Origin: Pholiota molesta | Taxonomy: Eukaryota > Basidiomycota > Agaricomycetes > Agaricales > Strophariaceae | Direction: 5' to 3' | Assembly: GCA_014925825.1 (NCBI GenBank) | Contig: JACGCK010000075.1 | Location: 157,708-221,707, forward strand | DNA length: 64,000 nt | Notes under the pieces: model-generated | The model's input: only the letters and a program-made list of their open reading frames with translations | The model's database searches: none | What the model was told of the DNA's origin: nothing | In this document: positions 1 to 11,580 of the stretch, one piece after another | Layout of the letters: each line of letters begins with the position of its first letter | Position numbering within the stretch: the first letter of the stretch is position 1 | Made by a program: the position numbers and the translations under genes

Positions 1-705
1 GTAAGCAGCAGTAACGATGAAGCCAACCAGAGCGGCAGCTAAAAGTGTACTCGAGTTTAGTTTCACGCAAAATATCAATTAAATGTTTACTCACTGAAGT
101 TTCCCCAGCCCCGGTTGGCGAAGACAGCAGTCATCATACGACCTCAAATCTTGGTAGAGGCGAACTCTGAAGAAATGACGGCGCTCAAAGATAATCACCT
201 CCAATGCCAACCCCCATCTATCGTAAAAGTTGTAAGGCGGAGCATGTCAAGGGAGAAACGATACTTACAATGAAGCGCCATACGACCAAGACACCAATGA
301 TGTGGATGGCAGGGCATTTCCAGAAAGGGCTTGCGCGAAAGTAGCGATAATAATGATCATCAGCTCAACCCCATCTAAAGGATGTTCAGTTAAAGATGAG
401 AGCTTGAAGGACAGGCCAACTTACACATCTTCTTACATCTTCTTGCGTCCGAGCCGATCCGCCAGATAACCGAAGAGCAATTGGCCAACTAATGTACCGA
501 CCGGACTAGCAACCTTGACACCAAGATCCTGTTGCTTGTTGAGCGCTTTGAGAGGTTTTCCTGTTCCGTATACGTAGCCAACATCGTAGAAGCGATGTTG
601 ATTGCAAAGATGTCGTAGCTGAACGATGATTTGGGCCGCCAGCGATGCACTAGGCCTCCCGCGGCATCGAACACGGCGCCTGGTGCCCTTGGCGTTGTCG
701 CCCAA
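1..705 (-). pseudogene. PHO84-like phosphate:H+ symporter, decayed and cut by window edge
   Basis: This is the N-terminal half of a major-facilitator phosphate transporter of the PHO84 type, a plasma-membrane proton-coupled phosphate importer. On the minus strand, in order, one reads YDIFAINIAS, GYVYGTGKPLKAL, DLGVKVASPVGTLVGQ, LFGYLADRLGRKKM (the MFS loop 2-3 signature), ELMIIIIATFAQALS, AIHIIGVLVVWRFI, MGVGIGGDY, SAVISSEFAS, GRMMTAVFANRGWG and LAAALVGFIV, the same order as in PHO84. These blocks lie in different frames: shifts occur near 570, 315 and 215, and an in-frame TGA replaces an expected Arg near 155. The 3' half lies outside the window. The breaks make a pseudogene the best reading; sequencing indels are a weaker alternative. 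Confidence 0.8.
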
Positions 706-1672
706 CGCGCTTCACAGGGCTTGGTCCATCGTCGTTGCTGCTAGGCCATGGGCGGGAAGTGCACCACTTGGGAGCCGTGCCGGCACAAGGTGGGAGGCGG
801 TGACGAGATCTGAGATCGTCGTCTCGTGTAGATAGTCAAGCCACGGTGTGAAGGATTGGAAAAGCGTGGGGCGCAGGCGTCCGGGTGCGAAGTGCTTTCG
901 AGCCCTGCGATATAAGCGGATCGTCAGCTGGAGCTGCGTGCCGTGGCAATGAGTGCAGAGGTACTGGCCTCGCGTCGTGTCGTGCTCGCTGGCTTCCCCT
1001 CGTACGGCGCCCTCTGCCATTCCGCCATTCCGTCTGAGCTCAAGCTGGTATCTTCCGCCCCGAGCGCCTGGAAAGGCCGTAATCGACAGACCGTGGTGTG
1101 AGGAGAGCAGATATGGGTGATAGGTGTCGTTCGTCGTCATGCACCATCGCCGCCGTTTGTTGTCGTCTCCGTCCGTCGTTGTCCGTCTCTATCCGTTGTT
1201 CGTGGTGGGACAGGCGCAGTGGGGCCCCGCATTGTGGAATTGCGGAATCTGATCGACGGCATACAACTGGTACAGCTACAGCTTCTCCGCGCCGGGAATT
1301 CTCCATGCGTAAATTACGGCGCCCTTCCCGGACGATGTTGATGGAGAGGAAGGAGAGCGGGGCTTTGTGCGCCTGGATGACATTTGCGACGTTTAGCGAA
1401 CAAGTGTAAAACAGGACATTGCCTGACCGATTGTGCGAGGCAGGCGCGGCTGATGTGGATGCTGCTGCAGGAGTGCCGGCCGGCGAGGGTGCACCTGCGA
1501 GTGGGGAGGTTGGAGAGGGTGTGGGAGAGGGATACATGGGTGCGTTTTCTGTAGGAAGAATGTGGCAGGAGTCTGGTAGAGGAGCAAGGCAGAGCGGTGC
1601 TCACGATAATCGATCACAATCGGAGTTTGAAATTCGTCAATGGCATCGGTCTTCACTTGCCTCTGTAGCATC
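706..1672. other. GC-rich stretch without a supported gene
   Basis: Open frames overlap on both strands here, but none shows a recognisable domain, consistent splice signals or conserved-looking composition. The open frames are best explained by high GC. It would have held the 5' end and promoter of the decayed phosphate transporter. Confidence 0.4.
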
Positions 1673-1953
1673 AGGGGTCTATAGGTAAGGTATAAAATAG
1701 AGATAATCATACTTAATAAACTCAATACTGTCAGATCTGTAGATAACTAAGGTCTCACTGTATTAATGGTGGAGAAATGTTGAGCATCTACATATCCCAA
1801 AGCCATAAGATAACAACACCAAATAAGGTCGGGTGCTGCCTTCACCGTTAAGTAGTTCATGTATCCCTGAGACCTTAGAAATTTAAACCAGTAGAAAGCT
1901 ACTGTACATCTGATTCTGAGCATATATAATTCATAGCTTAGCTATAGACCCCT
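1673..1953. repeat. MITE-like inverted-repeat element, copy 1
   Basis: The left end reads AGGGGTCTATAGGTAAGG and the right end (1937-1953) CTTAGCTATAGACCCCT, its near-perfect reverse complement, about 280 bp apart. A second inverted pair lies inside: CTAAGGTCTCAC at 1747 and TGAGACCTTAGAAATTT at 1868. The same ends and inner motifs recur in the same orientation at 7282-7601. The interior has no gene, so this looks like a short non-autonomous DNA transposon. Similarity to copy 2 continues about 20 bp upstream of the left end, so the true boundary may lie further out. Confidence 0.65.
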
Positions 1954-2286
1954 CTCCACATAAGTATACACTGAACACGATGTGGGCCCGCCAGTGCGTG
2001 CGTACAAGCCTCAAATTTGCTCACAATTCAACTTGATTTTAACATGAGCTTACTGGGCGATATAGGAAGCCAAAATCTATATAATTGGATTTGGTTCTCT
2101 AGAACGACAAACGAAATATAAAAGTACATCATTTGATCAACAGATTCATCTTGCAGGCAATGACATGACTCGATAAGAAATAAGCGCAGATTTGATATTC
2201 CCGCAAATAATCTAGAAGTGAAGAAACGATCAGAACAAGTGGGGACAAAAACTAGAGAGAGAAAAATCTTACCTTCAAGCTCGCAG

Positions 2287-5009
2287 TTAATTATCAGAGT
2301 CTTCAGCGGAAAGTATACCATGAAGGATAACAAAGTGCAGATTGAAGTTAATGATCAAGTCGGAAGGTTGAATAGGAGTTGCAGGGGAATGCTGATCGTC
2401 ATTCTTTGAAACAAAAGTGTTGACAGTATGAGCGACAGTCACTATAGCCTGAGGAGGGAGATCTGTCGCTTTTGGCCAACCAGGCCTTTGATATAATGGT
2501 AATTTGCGAATTTCATCAAAGCTGGCTTGATCGAAGGCAAAGCCCATCTCCCGTGCATCATAGATAGGGACTGAAGTTGATTAGATATACGAGCAGAAAT
2601 CTGAAGCAAATCTTATTACTCACCATCTACTTCATGATCAAGTTGGAGAGGTAAGTGACCGTGGTACCAAGCCTTTGAAGTGTTTGCGCCAAAGGCATTA
2701 TTCTCGTTCTTTCGAACCAAGTATTTGGCCCGTATCTTGAGGGGAGTCTGGAAATCTAAAGTTTGGTCAGTGGAAGTGATGCTGAAGCAAACAAAAGTGG
2801 CGGTCACTCACCACGGCCACTTGAAAAGCCTACAGCCCCATGCTTAAGAGTCGAAAAGGTAAGAGTAGTCACGTTTGCAACAGGGCCGAACAAAGAAGAC
2901 CGATTGTACTTGCTGCCAAGGTAATCGACATAACGGTCAAATTGATCGTCAAAGGGGATGATACTAATGCGCCGAATCGCCTCGCCGGTCTGTTTGAATG
3001 CAGGAGATTTAATATCACAAGATTGTACACTTCCCGTTATAAGTGACAAAGCCAGACGAGATGTCTCTTTGATGACAAGCTGATTCTGCCCGTTAACTTC
3101 AGTGATAGCAATTGGAGCTCTTGCCAGATTGACGAATGGAGTTGTGGCGAGCGAGCCAAAATTGAGAGCAAGAGACAAAGATCTATAGTTGTGAGTTAGT
3201 AATTATAAGAACGCATCATGTAAAATATCAGAGCATACTTGGCAGACACTGGAGAGAGGTCTTTAGAGACCGCATCGAAGTTGATGCGAGCATTATAATC
3301 TGGATTACTGGCTTGGCCTGGATCAACCTGCTTCCGCTTGTTTCCATAACTAAATATTGTGCAAGAAATTCTAGGAAATGGAGTATTAGAAATTACTGGC
3401 TACAGGTGAGAATAAGGGACGTACGGAGGTTGCTCTAAAGTCAGGGGAGCCCCAGCTGAGGCTGGTCCTGCTGGAGCATTGCCGAGTTCATCCGCACTGA
3501 AATTCAAAGAAATGAGCAAGGACATTATAATAGAAGCAGCATAAATAAAGTTGATAGCTGAGATGACAATGCCACTCGTACCTGGGGGGCCATTCATTGG
3601 GAGTGGACTGTTTGACATTGGCGACGGTGTGGTTAGAAATTTCGCCATCACTTCTGTCGGATGTGGTCATCGAACAATACTTAGTAATATACAGCACATA
3701 AAATTGGATTGAAACGCACAATGCCTTTTCGGAAACTTGGCGCCTTTTCCCTCTGCCATAATTCTATCAGTAAACACAGGAGAGATATAAAATTCAATAA
3801 AGATTGAACAGACTTTGCCTTTGCGTTGCGTCTTGCATAGTCCCTAGCCATTCATTTAATTGAATTAATAATCGATTCATCCTATACAGGTAGATGGATA
3901 CGCACTTGGTGTCTTCAATAGCATTATCAGTTGGAGACTCTACCTCGGAAGTGGGATTTTCTGCGCGATGTTTGGTTGGCTTCTTAGGAGACCTATTTAC
4001 AGCAAAGCAATATTAGAATCAAGAAATATAATTCAATTAAACAATGATGCAACGCACTTCTTTCCCTTTGCTTTTCTGTGAAAATTAGACCGATATTCAA
4101 TCAAAAGTTGGAAACATAGTAGGCATATATGTGACGTACTTTTTGGGGGAAATTCTCTCCGGTGGATCGGAGCTCTCTTCAGCATCAAGGGCATCGAGCG
4201 CCTTGATCATGCTGCCATTGGCAATGGCTTTCTCGCTAGGTCTTCTGCTATGTTTCAAATGAGATAAATTAAAGAAATGAATATGGAGAGGCAACATACT
4301 TCCTTTTACCAGAACCCGAGGACCCAACATTGGGTATGAGTGATGCCTCTGGAGACGTAGCGATTTGCATCATTTCTTCATCACTGTAAGCAATATGAAT
4401 TTAGAAACTGGTCAAGTATAGGACAATAAGAGCTACTCACGAATCAATTGACCCAAAGAAGAGTTGGCGTCCAACGAGATGACGTGTCATTACGCCAACT
4501 TGTCTGGATCTGAAGTCATAAATTTATAAGACATAAATAAATGTAGAATTAATCAAAAACATACGTGATTTGAACAGGATCGTCCAAAGGCCCTATGGCC
4601 TTCTTGCAGAACTTGGGTTTCTTGACGCTGCTGGGAGTAACGGGTGGTTTCTCCACGATCTCCCTGAAAACAAGTAAGATATGGATTTTGAACTTGAAAA
4701 TAAAGAACATACGCAACAGAGCTGTCGCTTGCGCTATGGTCATCGATTGAAGGCGTAACAGATTTGGCCTTGCGCTTCTTGGAAGGTCTAGTAGGAGTGA
4801 GAAAAGAAGATAAGTCTGAGTTTTGTATATGGGAGGCAGCCACGTACTTTTTTCCCTTAGGCTCCTTGAGCATCTTGGGCTCGTTCACCGAATGGTCGGA
4901 TTCGGTGGATGGACTGCGAAGAAGATATAGCATAAGTAACATAATAATACACACAGAAAGGTTCAACATACGAGCGTGCGCGTTTGGCAGAAGACAATTT
5001 GGTGGACAT
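2287..5009 (-). CDS. Conserved-looking fungal protein of unknown function, Lys/Ser-rich N-terminus
   Basis: I do not recognise a named domain. The gene reads through about ten exons joined by short GT..AG introns without a frameshift. It starts MSTKLSSAKRARS at 5009 and ends ILSAEDSDN-stop at 2287. The N-terminal half (5009 to about 3650) is low complexity with basic patches such as RPSKKRKAKS, SVKKPKF and SPKKPTKHR, suggesting a nuclear protein. The C-terminal half (about 3180-2287) is a folded-looking region containing DDQFDRYVDYLGSKYN, RAKYLVRKNENN, PIYDAR and LPPQAIVTVAHTVNTF. It is transcribed divergently from the gene at 5872-7101, and both lie between two copies of the same MITE-like repeat. 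Coding status is well supported by splice consistency; function is unknown. Confidence 0.7.
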
Positions 5010-5871
5010 TTGGAAAATTAAGCACACAAGACGAGAGTGAGAGGTCTGGGTCTGGTTTTTTGACAAGGTAAACGGAGTAGAAATGCGGGGATTTCTAACG
5101 TCGCAAGAGTAGAATTTCAGCACTTATAGTAACCAGTAAGTACGTCATAGATTGCTCATAGATTGCTGGAATGTATGCCACCACAAGGTACTGACATCGT
5201 CGAAGATTATCAAGTAAGAATTTTTAAAAAAAAGAAGCAACCAAATAGACATAAAATTTAGTAGAACAATGCGATGTATGGCCCTGTCATTAGCTAATGG
5301 ATTTTCTTCCAAAAAAAAACCCATAACTGGGCTGCAAGGAACTCGCATGAGATAAATCACCGACCCCAAGTTACATATAGGAGGCCAAAATGCTTGGGAA
5401 TGGGAGATAGGGCAAGGATTGAAAGGATCGGAAATTAATTAGAAGTGCCGCAGATCCTAAAGGCACTTGACGAGCGCTAAAAGCTAAAAATCATGTGGGA
5501 GGTAAATTAAAAGTTAAATATAGAACTGCTAGGAGGATCAGCGTCAGGTCACCCGGCATGATAAGGCACATGCTGTGCACTAAAATCAGGTTTCTGAAGT
5601 TAAATATAGCTTCAGAAGACGATCAGCATTAAGTCACTGGTACAGTGAGGTTGTGCGTCATATTTAACTTGGTAATTGAGATGATAAAAAGACTTCAGAT
5701 TATTTTCCTTTAATGGATGAATTTATCACTGAGATTCAGATCTCAATATCAGATGGATCTCAGTGACATAGCTATTCATAGCTATTCGAAAACAAATTAG
5801 CCTCCTTTGATCCCATTTTGCATGATACTAGTATACACGACGCGACGATATACAACCTCAGCTTCTCACAA
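5010..5871. promoter_or_regulatory. Divergent intergenic region with an imperfect repeated block
   Basis: This 0.86 kb AT-rich spacer separates two divergently transcribed genes and must hold both promoters. It contains two imperfect copies of a ~43 bp block starting AGTTAAATATAG at 5512 and 5598 (shared core GATCAGC...AGTCAC), about 86 bp apart. An inverted CATATTTAACTT lies near 5658, and GAAG-TTAAATATA-GCTTC near 5596 could form a small hairpin. These could be shared regulatory sites, but that is inference from position only. Confidence 0.35.
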
Positions 5872-7101
5872 ATGAACAACCTTTATGACAAAAATGCAGC
5901 AGGTGAGCTTGAATTTATGAAATTAAATCTATCCGTTAAAGCGACTATAATATCTAGTCAGCACACTTATTCGACTGAGAGAAGAGAGGATGGACAAGAA
6001 GGAGGGTGTTTTGGACTTGGGCCGCATGTTTGATGTACGTGCTCTAGCTGTGCGGGCGAAACATTCCAGCTGAAACTGTTATAGGATGGTCTGACTTCTG
6101 AAAGCTACGATGCTGTGCAAACCGCAGAAGGGGGCTGGCGCCTAGTCAATGCAGGGGGGACAGCTCAAGCGGCAGAAGAGACCGTTGTCTCTTTCCAGGG
6201 CATCATTTATAAAATGGACCTTCCTCCGTTCGAGGAAAAAATCGGGTATGTCTTGAATGCGACTGCTTCATGGTTAGTATTGATAATAATGTAAAAAATA
6301 GTGCGAGCAGTAAGCAGCTCAAATACCTTCGCCAAAGCTTAACTGTAACGGCTTTGAACAACGGTATTTACGACCAAATTATTGAGAACATTGCGACAGT
6401 GCATGGCATATTTGGACGCTCTGTTGGATTGAAAAAGCTCCAACCCTGTTCTATTTCCTCTTCTTTAGACGACGTCCTCGTTATTGAGACGGCCAATCGT
6501 TACTTTACTCCAACGAAGGATGCTAATGGTGTACAGACCTTGGACCTGACCGCAGACATTGATCCGCATAGGTTTTTGTCTATGGCTGCTGGAAATGACT
6601 ACGTCCACACACAAGATAACAGCGTGCTGTACTACAAACAAAAGGACGCGAAGAGTGGTGGACCTTGCGGGTAAGTAATCTGGCTAAAATTCGCTCCAAA
6701 TATTAACGAAGAAATTGTAGTTACATATATATGCCTCCAGTCTCATTCCAAGTTGGAGATATTGTTGAAATTCAGGCGTCATTCTCGATGTATCCTCTTC
6801 GAGAGAGTAAATTCAAGACTGCTCTAGTACTTCGAAGCATTCTTTTGCTGGATGCTAGCCATACGAACGTAAGTCGGGTCAATAAACATGAACTTAAATG
6901 TCACTAACATATGTATGTCAGAATGCAACAATTCTCCAGACCTCAGCTACCTTTAAGAAGCAAGATGTTCGTCCGGTGACCTTGAAAAGACGTGTTGGGT
7001 ATGGAAATTCTCCAGATATGCAACTTTCTGCTACGCGTAACAAGCTCCAGAGAATGGAGATTGACGATCATACAAACTTTTCGACTAAAAAGCTTGATTA
7101 A
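5872..7101 (+). CDS. Conserved-looking fungal protein of unknown function
   Basis: The gene starts MNNLYDKNAA at 5872 and ends NFSTKKLD-stop at 7101, with about five short introns; donors after NAA, GRMFD and EEKIG and the matching acceptors keep one frame. Recognisable blocks are LIRLREERMDKKEG, AVQTAEGGWRLVN, VVSFQGIIYKMD, RFLSMAAGNDYVHTQDNSVLYY and VSFQVGDIVEIQASF followed by ALVLRSILLLD. The last block resembles a beta-rich domain in uncharacterised Agaricomycete proteins (from memory, not checked). No signal peptide or membrane segment is seen. The nearest in-frame upstream start is a TTG, so the ATG at 5872 was chosen. Function is unknown; its divergent neighbour may be a partner. Confidence 0.65.
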
Positions 7102-7281
7102 ATTCTCAATCAGCTACAATATATGTAAAGATGAACATGTATATATCTGAAATGTACACGAGATATTTCTTCTATTTGATTTATCTTATCTCCTGGCAAT
7201 TTCATGGCTCGCTTTACGTTTTGAAACTGGATGACTAAGCTATTATGGGCGATAGAAACCTTGACCTGCCTCTGTGCCCTC

Positions 7282-7601
7282 AGGGGTCTATAGCTAAGGT
7301 ATAAAATACACACAATTATATTCAATATATCTATAGCTATCTAATGACACAAATTTCTAAGGTCTCACTTGAGTATGCAGCCTCCTGCAGCGAGTGCAGC
7401 TGAGGGCTGCCAACTGCTGCCAACTGGACCCGTGGGGACGGGTGACGTCACACCATCACAGCGCACCCATGGGCTGCAGAATATTTCCTTCGTCATTTTC
7501 CCTCACACACTTTTCAGAGAGATTGGTAAAGTACATACTAATGTAGAGTAAAATAATATCTTCCATCCCATATACATATTGTACCTTAGCCATAGACCCC
7601 T
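7282..7601. repeat. MITE-like inverted-repeat element, copy 2
   Basis: The left end AGGGGTCTATAGCTAAGGTA is the near-perfect reverse complement of the right end TACCTTAGCCATAGACCCCT (7582-7601). The element is 320 bp and lies in the same orientation as copy 1 at 1673-1953. The upstream flank (CCTGCCTCTGTGCCCTC) also resembles that of copy 1. An inner AAATTTCTAAGGTCTCAC near 7349 matches, inverted, a motif of copy 1. No gene lies inside. Confidence 0.65.
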
Positions 7602-9152
7602 CGACCTACAGTCCGCCATTTATTGTAAGTACTTGGTATAACAGGCCTATTTTAAACTCCGCACGTCGCTGTTTCAATCGACTGATCACTCAGTACCTCA
7701 TTTCATGTTCAACCACATCCTCCACCTTCAACCATCGCCATGCCGGACCCATCACAGAGTCGTCCTCTGGCACACGGCATAAGCTCAAGCGCAGCTTATG
7801 TCGCTCTGGGCTCCCATGCGCAGGGCTCCAGATGCCAAGGGCCATAAAGCTCCGGCTCGTTCGCGCGCGCCGCAAGACGAAGGAAAGGGGAGCTGGAGAG
7901 CGAGCGAAGGGAAGACCCGGGATGCGGAAAACCACCAGGTGCGCGCGAAAGAAACCCCTCGACTCGACCGCGCATAATACGATTCATAAGGCCATAGCAG
8001 TCGACGACATCGATCGAGGACAACGATGCCGCCGAAGCCTCGGAATCCTCGCCGTTGCGACACCCGCCGTTCCCCCTCGCCCTCGACCGCTCTCCTCGAT
8101 GACGATCAGTTGAAGGTAGGATGGGACGTACAAAGCGGGTGGGAAACGGCGTAAGGGTGCATATACGGGTTGTCCGAGCTCATGGCAGCGCTCTGTCTGC
8201 GACGAGTTGACGACGCGTCGGGACCGCAAGGCATTTAGGACCGGCCTCTCACCGCTTACCACCACACCCACCACATCTTGTTCCCACCGCCTCCCATCTT
8301 GCGCCGTCCCACCGCATGAACCTTCACTTCCGGCCTGGATACGCGGCCTGGGCATCGATGACGACGCCAATCGACGGGACGGCCGCGCCATCCGGCCGCG
8401 CCATCTGAAGCGCCTAGCGCGACGAGGACAAGTCCGCCAGACAGCGCCAGACCCAGCAATCAATGCAGCAGGAGGTGTGGTTGGGTGCTTTTAGATGATA
8501 ACAAGGTAAGCGGCCTTCCTTTGTGCAGAATTCATACTTACCTCTGCCATGCCAATGCTGCAGTTCTCGGCACCCATCACCCACCACTTCCTCCAATCCC
8601 CATGACCTCATGCAATACGGCTCGCAAGACCACAGCAGCCGAGACGTCATCGACGACGACGGCGCCCGCCATTGCCCATTGCAACACCCGCCTCTTGCCC
8701 CCACCCTCGACGAATCTCTCGTCGACATCGATTACAGGCATTAGCGACGGCGCGAGCCAGGGTTAGATAGCATGACAGGGACGTAGTATGAAACAGAGAC
8801 ACCGGGCGCGATGCCGCGGGACCGCGTATACGGTACAGTACGTCAGAGCGCGTTGCAGCGGTGTGCAATAATGTACTTATAATTATGCACTCAAATATAC
8901 ATGTTTTATAAAACCTACAGAAGTATAAATGCTATAAGTAACATACATAACCTTAGTAGTGCGATAAAATAGAGAGAAAAACAAAGAGCGATGTAGCATA
9001 CATGTTGCTCTTTCCTTTGATTCTATTTTTATCACATTTAGAGGTACAGCGGGCCGAATGGAATGGCGGGCCGGCGCGTTTAGCGTAACAGCTGCCAGAA
9101 TTTTGGCCCATCTGGTTGATATAAGAACGAGTCTATATACATAGACTCGTAA
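7602..9152. other. GC-rich region with a faint imperfect duplication, no supported gene
   Basis: Stretches near 7975-8105 and 8610-8735 look like diverged copies of one sequence. Both carry TACG..TCATAAGG/CTCGCAAG, then a GTCGACGACATCGA-like core, then ACACCCGCC...CCCTCGACC/G...CTC. Long open frames on both strands overlap and show no domain, as expected for high GC. From about 8880 the sequence becomes AT-rich, without a gene, up to the AROM fragment. Confidence 0.3.
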
Positions 9153-9700
9153 CTTCTTGCACCATCCAAAACATCGGCTCTGCTTCCCTGCAGAGAGATG
9201 CAAAGTTCGCCAAAGAGGTTTTGGAAGTTATAGGATACAACAAGGTTGTGCAGATGCCTACCGAGACCACCATGCAAGGGCCTCCTATTGGGCAACTCAA
9301 AGGGCTTGAGGAGGTCAATATGACGGAGATGACGGATGCCTTCTTGACTGCAACTGTCCTCGCTACTGTCGCGCATGGAAAGACTAGGATTTTTGGGCAT
9401 CGCGAATCAGCGAGTCAAGGAATATAATTGCATCCAGGCGATGATTGATGAACTCGGTATGTCATGTTCTGGTAAAAAAAAAATTCCTTCGACGATTCTC
9501 ATTGCGTTATTCTAGCCAAATTTGGCATTGAGACGAACGAGCTTGACGATGGATGGCCATGAAATCATTGGAAAGCCCGGCTGAAGAAGGGTGTCAGCGT
9601 CCATTGTCACGACGATCATCTTGTGGCTATGGCGTTCAGTGTCTTCAGGAGAAGAGATGTGTTTTGAGAAGACGTGGTGGGATGATCTCCAGAACAAGGT
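9153..9700 (+). pseudogene. AROM fragment: decayed EPSP synthase domain
   Basis: In the intact fungal enzyme, the pentafunctional AROM protein runs five shikimate-pathway steps; this piece matches the C-terminal lobe of its 5-enolpyruvylshikimate-3-phosphate synthase domain. In order one reads [23 protein letters not shown], split by eye here as the expected block, then [82 protein letters not shown] and EKTWWDDLQNK. Frames change near 9398 (one extra base), around 9560 and around 9650, and in-frame stops occur. The upstream EPSPS portion and the following shikimate kinase domain are absent. A working AROM gene must exist elsewhere, so this is a truncated, decayed copy. Confidence 0.8.
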
Positions 9701-10560
9701 TTGTGGCTGGTCAATTCCATTAGTGCGGTTCTAATTGTAACTATTTTCCCTTCTGTAGATTTGCAGTGCACTCCATTTTGCGCGGAGGCGACCAGGAACC
9801 ATTCCTCGAACAAGGATTCCCAGCGAAGCGGAGCCGGAACCGTACGAGAACTTTGCGCACCAGCACGAGGACGTCCGCGTCTGCGTCATTGATGGTGTGC
9901 AATTCGGCGAACTCGCAGAATTCTGTGACTTGGAGTTCAATGTGCGTGTTGGAAAAAGTCACCCGCGCTGCTATCCGGTCCTAGGTATTGAACTGTCTTT
10001 TACTCATTCCTCACTATCGCGCTCAGCACCTTTTGCACAGTATACCCTATAGCCAGCATGCATCGCCCTTGCGGTCCGCACACCTCGGGCCATGACCTTG
10101 CGCATGTGGCATTTCTCTCCAAGGTGACGGTGAATGACTCAGACTTGCGCAGGGCCCGTCCAGAACCCTTTACGTAAACATGCAAAACCGGCGCCACATC
10201 ACGAAAAACGACAATATCTCTAGAGAAATCCTGGTGTCTCTAAAAGACATCTAGAGACACCAAGAGCACTAAAAGACCTCAGAGACAGAAAGATCTCTAG
10301 AGTTACGTGATCATCGACATGATTTACCCAGGTGTCTTTGAGTGTCTCTGGGAGTCCTCTGGGTTGCCTCTGGGAGTCCCTCAAAACTGTTTGGAAGTCT
10401 ATTGGATTGCTCTCAGAAGCATCCTTCCCATCCTCAATCTTTGGTGCTTTGCTTAGAATAAATGGTCAAATGTAATAATAAAACATAATATATTATAAGG
10501 CAGAGGCTACTACTCTAATATTCTAAGTAATCTGTACTAGGGTCATAATTTACTGCCCAC
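9701..10560. other. Unassigned stretch downstream of the AROM fragment
   Basis: After an intron-like segment (9700-9760), a plus-strand frame reads EPEPYENFAHQHEDVRVCVIDG and GVQFGELAEFCDLE (about 9830-9940). It looks coding-like but I cannot assign it, and it does not look like shikimate kinase. From 10200 to 10400 there are clustered CTCTGGGAGTCC-like and TCTAGAGACACC words, a degenerate short-repeat patch. From 10440 the sequence is AT-rich and featureless. Confidence 0.3.
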
Positions 10561-11500
10561 CCTCATACATCCCCACTGCTGTCTTCACATGTGCCCACAC
10601 GCCGTCGCGTCGTTGTGCCGTCGCGTCGTTGCGCCGTCGCGTTGTCGCAACGTCGCGCGTCGTCGTCGTCGTCGCATTGTTGCGCATCGTCGTCATTGCG
10701 CCGTCGCGTCATTGGCTGCGGCAGAGAGGCAGGCGCGCCGCGGCGCGGTTCGAGCACGCTGGTTTGTCGTGGTGACGTGGAAGCGCACGGACCAACTGGG
10801 TGCGCAGCGACGTGGTTTGAGCACACCGCCTCGTCGTGGTGATGTGGCAGTGCACGGACCAGCTGCACGGCGGGGGCGGGAACCCCACAGCGGCGGGGCA
10901 CGGCGGATGCGAGGCAAACGGGCGGCGGTGCGTCACGGGAGGGTGATGTGGCGGGTGGTGGGCGGCGTCGTCGTGTGCAAGCGCCGCGGGAGGGTGACGT
11001 GGCGGGGTGGGCGGGGTGGTGGCCGTCGTCGTCATGTGCGGGCGTCGTGGGCGTCGCGAGCGTCAAGGGAGGGTACGTGGCGGGTGGAGGGCGGCGTCGT
11101 CGTGGGTGGGTGACGTGGTGACGGCGGGTGGGCATCGAAGTGGCGACGTGGCGGGGGATGGGTGTTGCGGGGCGGGCGACGTGGTGGTGGACGACGGCAG
11201 TGGTGGCCGGACGTGGCGACGTGGTGGGTGGTGGCCGTCGTCGTCATTTGCGCTGCGATTCCTCGTCGCCGTGAAAGGAAGCTGTGGGGAGGGGGTGGTG
11301 TCAGCGGCACACAACAATGGAGGCGTATGGGGCGTACTTGGTGGGTCTCCCGCTCCCGGGTCTCCCCTTGCTGTCTCCTCCCCTTCCAACGTCGTCGTTG
11401 TGTTGCCGCGTCGTGTCCATGGTTGTCCGTGGTCGAGGTGGCGTCGTGGCAGCGAGGGGGTGAGTTGAGGCTGGTGGTGGTAGTGGTAGGAGCGAAGCGA
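10561..11500. repeat. Low-complexity GTG/GTC/GCG-rich block
   Basis: The sequence is dominated by GTCGTC, GGTGGC and GACGTGG words, with at least one imperfect tandem unit of about 65 bp around 10745-10875 (GAGCACrCyG...CGTGGTGAyGTGG..GCACGGACCA). Open frames over 150 codons exist in several frames on both strands at once, which reflects composition rather than coding. Confidence 0.6.
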
Positions 11501-11580
11501 GGAAAGGACATGGAAAATATTCTAAGTCCCGCGCCCTATAGAATTAATAGTATATAGTACATTTTGTGTCAACATTTAAC

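Noticed and set aside
2028..2333. 101-codon minus-strand frame at the end of the unknown gene
   Set aside because: It is in a different frame from the splice-consistent gene, which already ends at 2287.
7984..8494. Genes of 95-159 codons on both strands near 8.2 kb
   Set aside because: Frames overlap on opposite strands, are Arg/Pro-rich and lack domains; an imperfect duplication with high GC explains them.
10561..11511. Open frames of 108-190 codons on both strands
   Set aside because: They overlap in several frames at once within low-complexity GTG/GCG sequence and encode Pro/His/Thr- or Arg/Gly-rich strings without domains.
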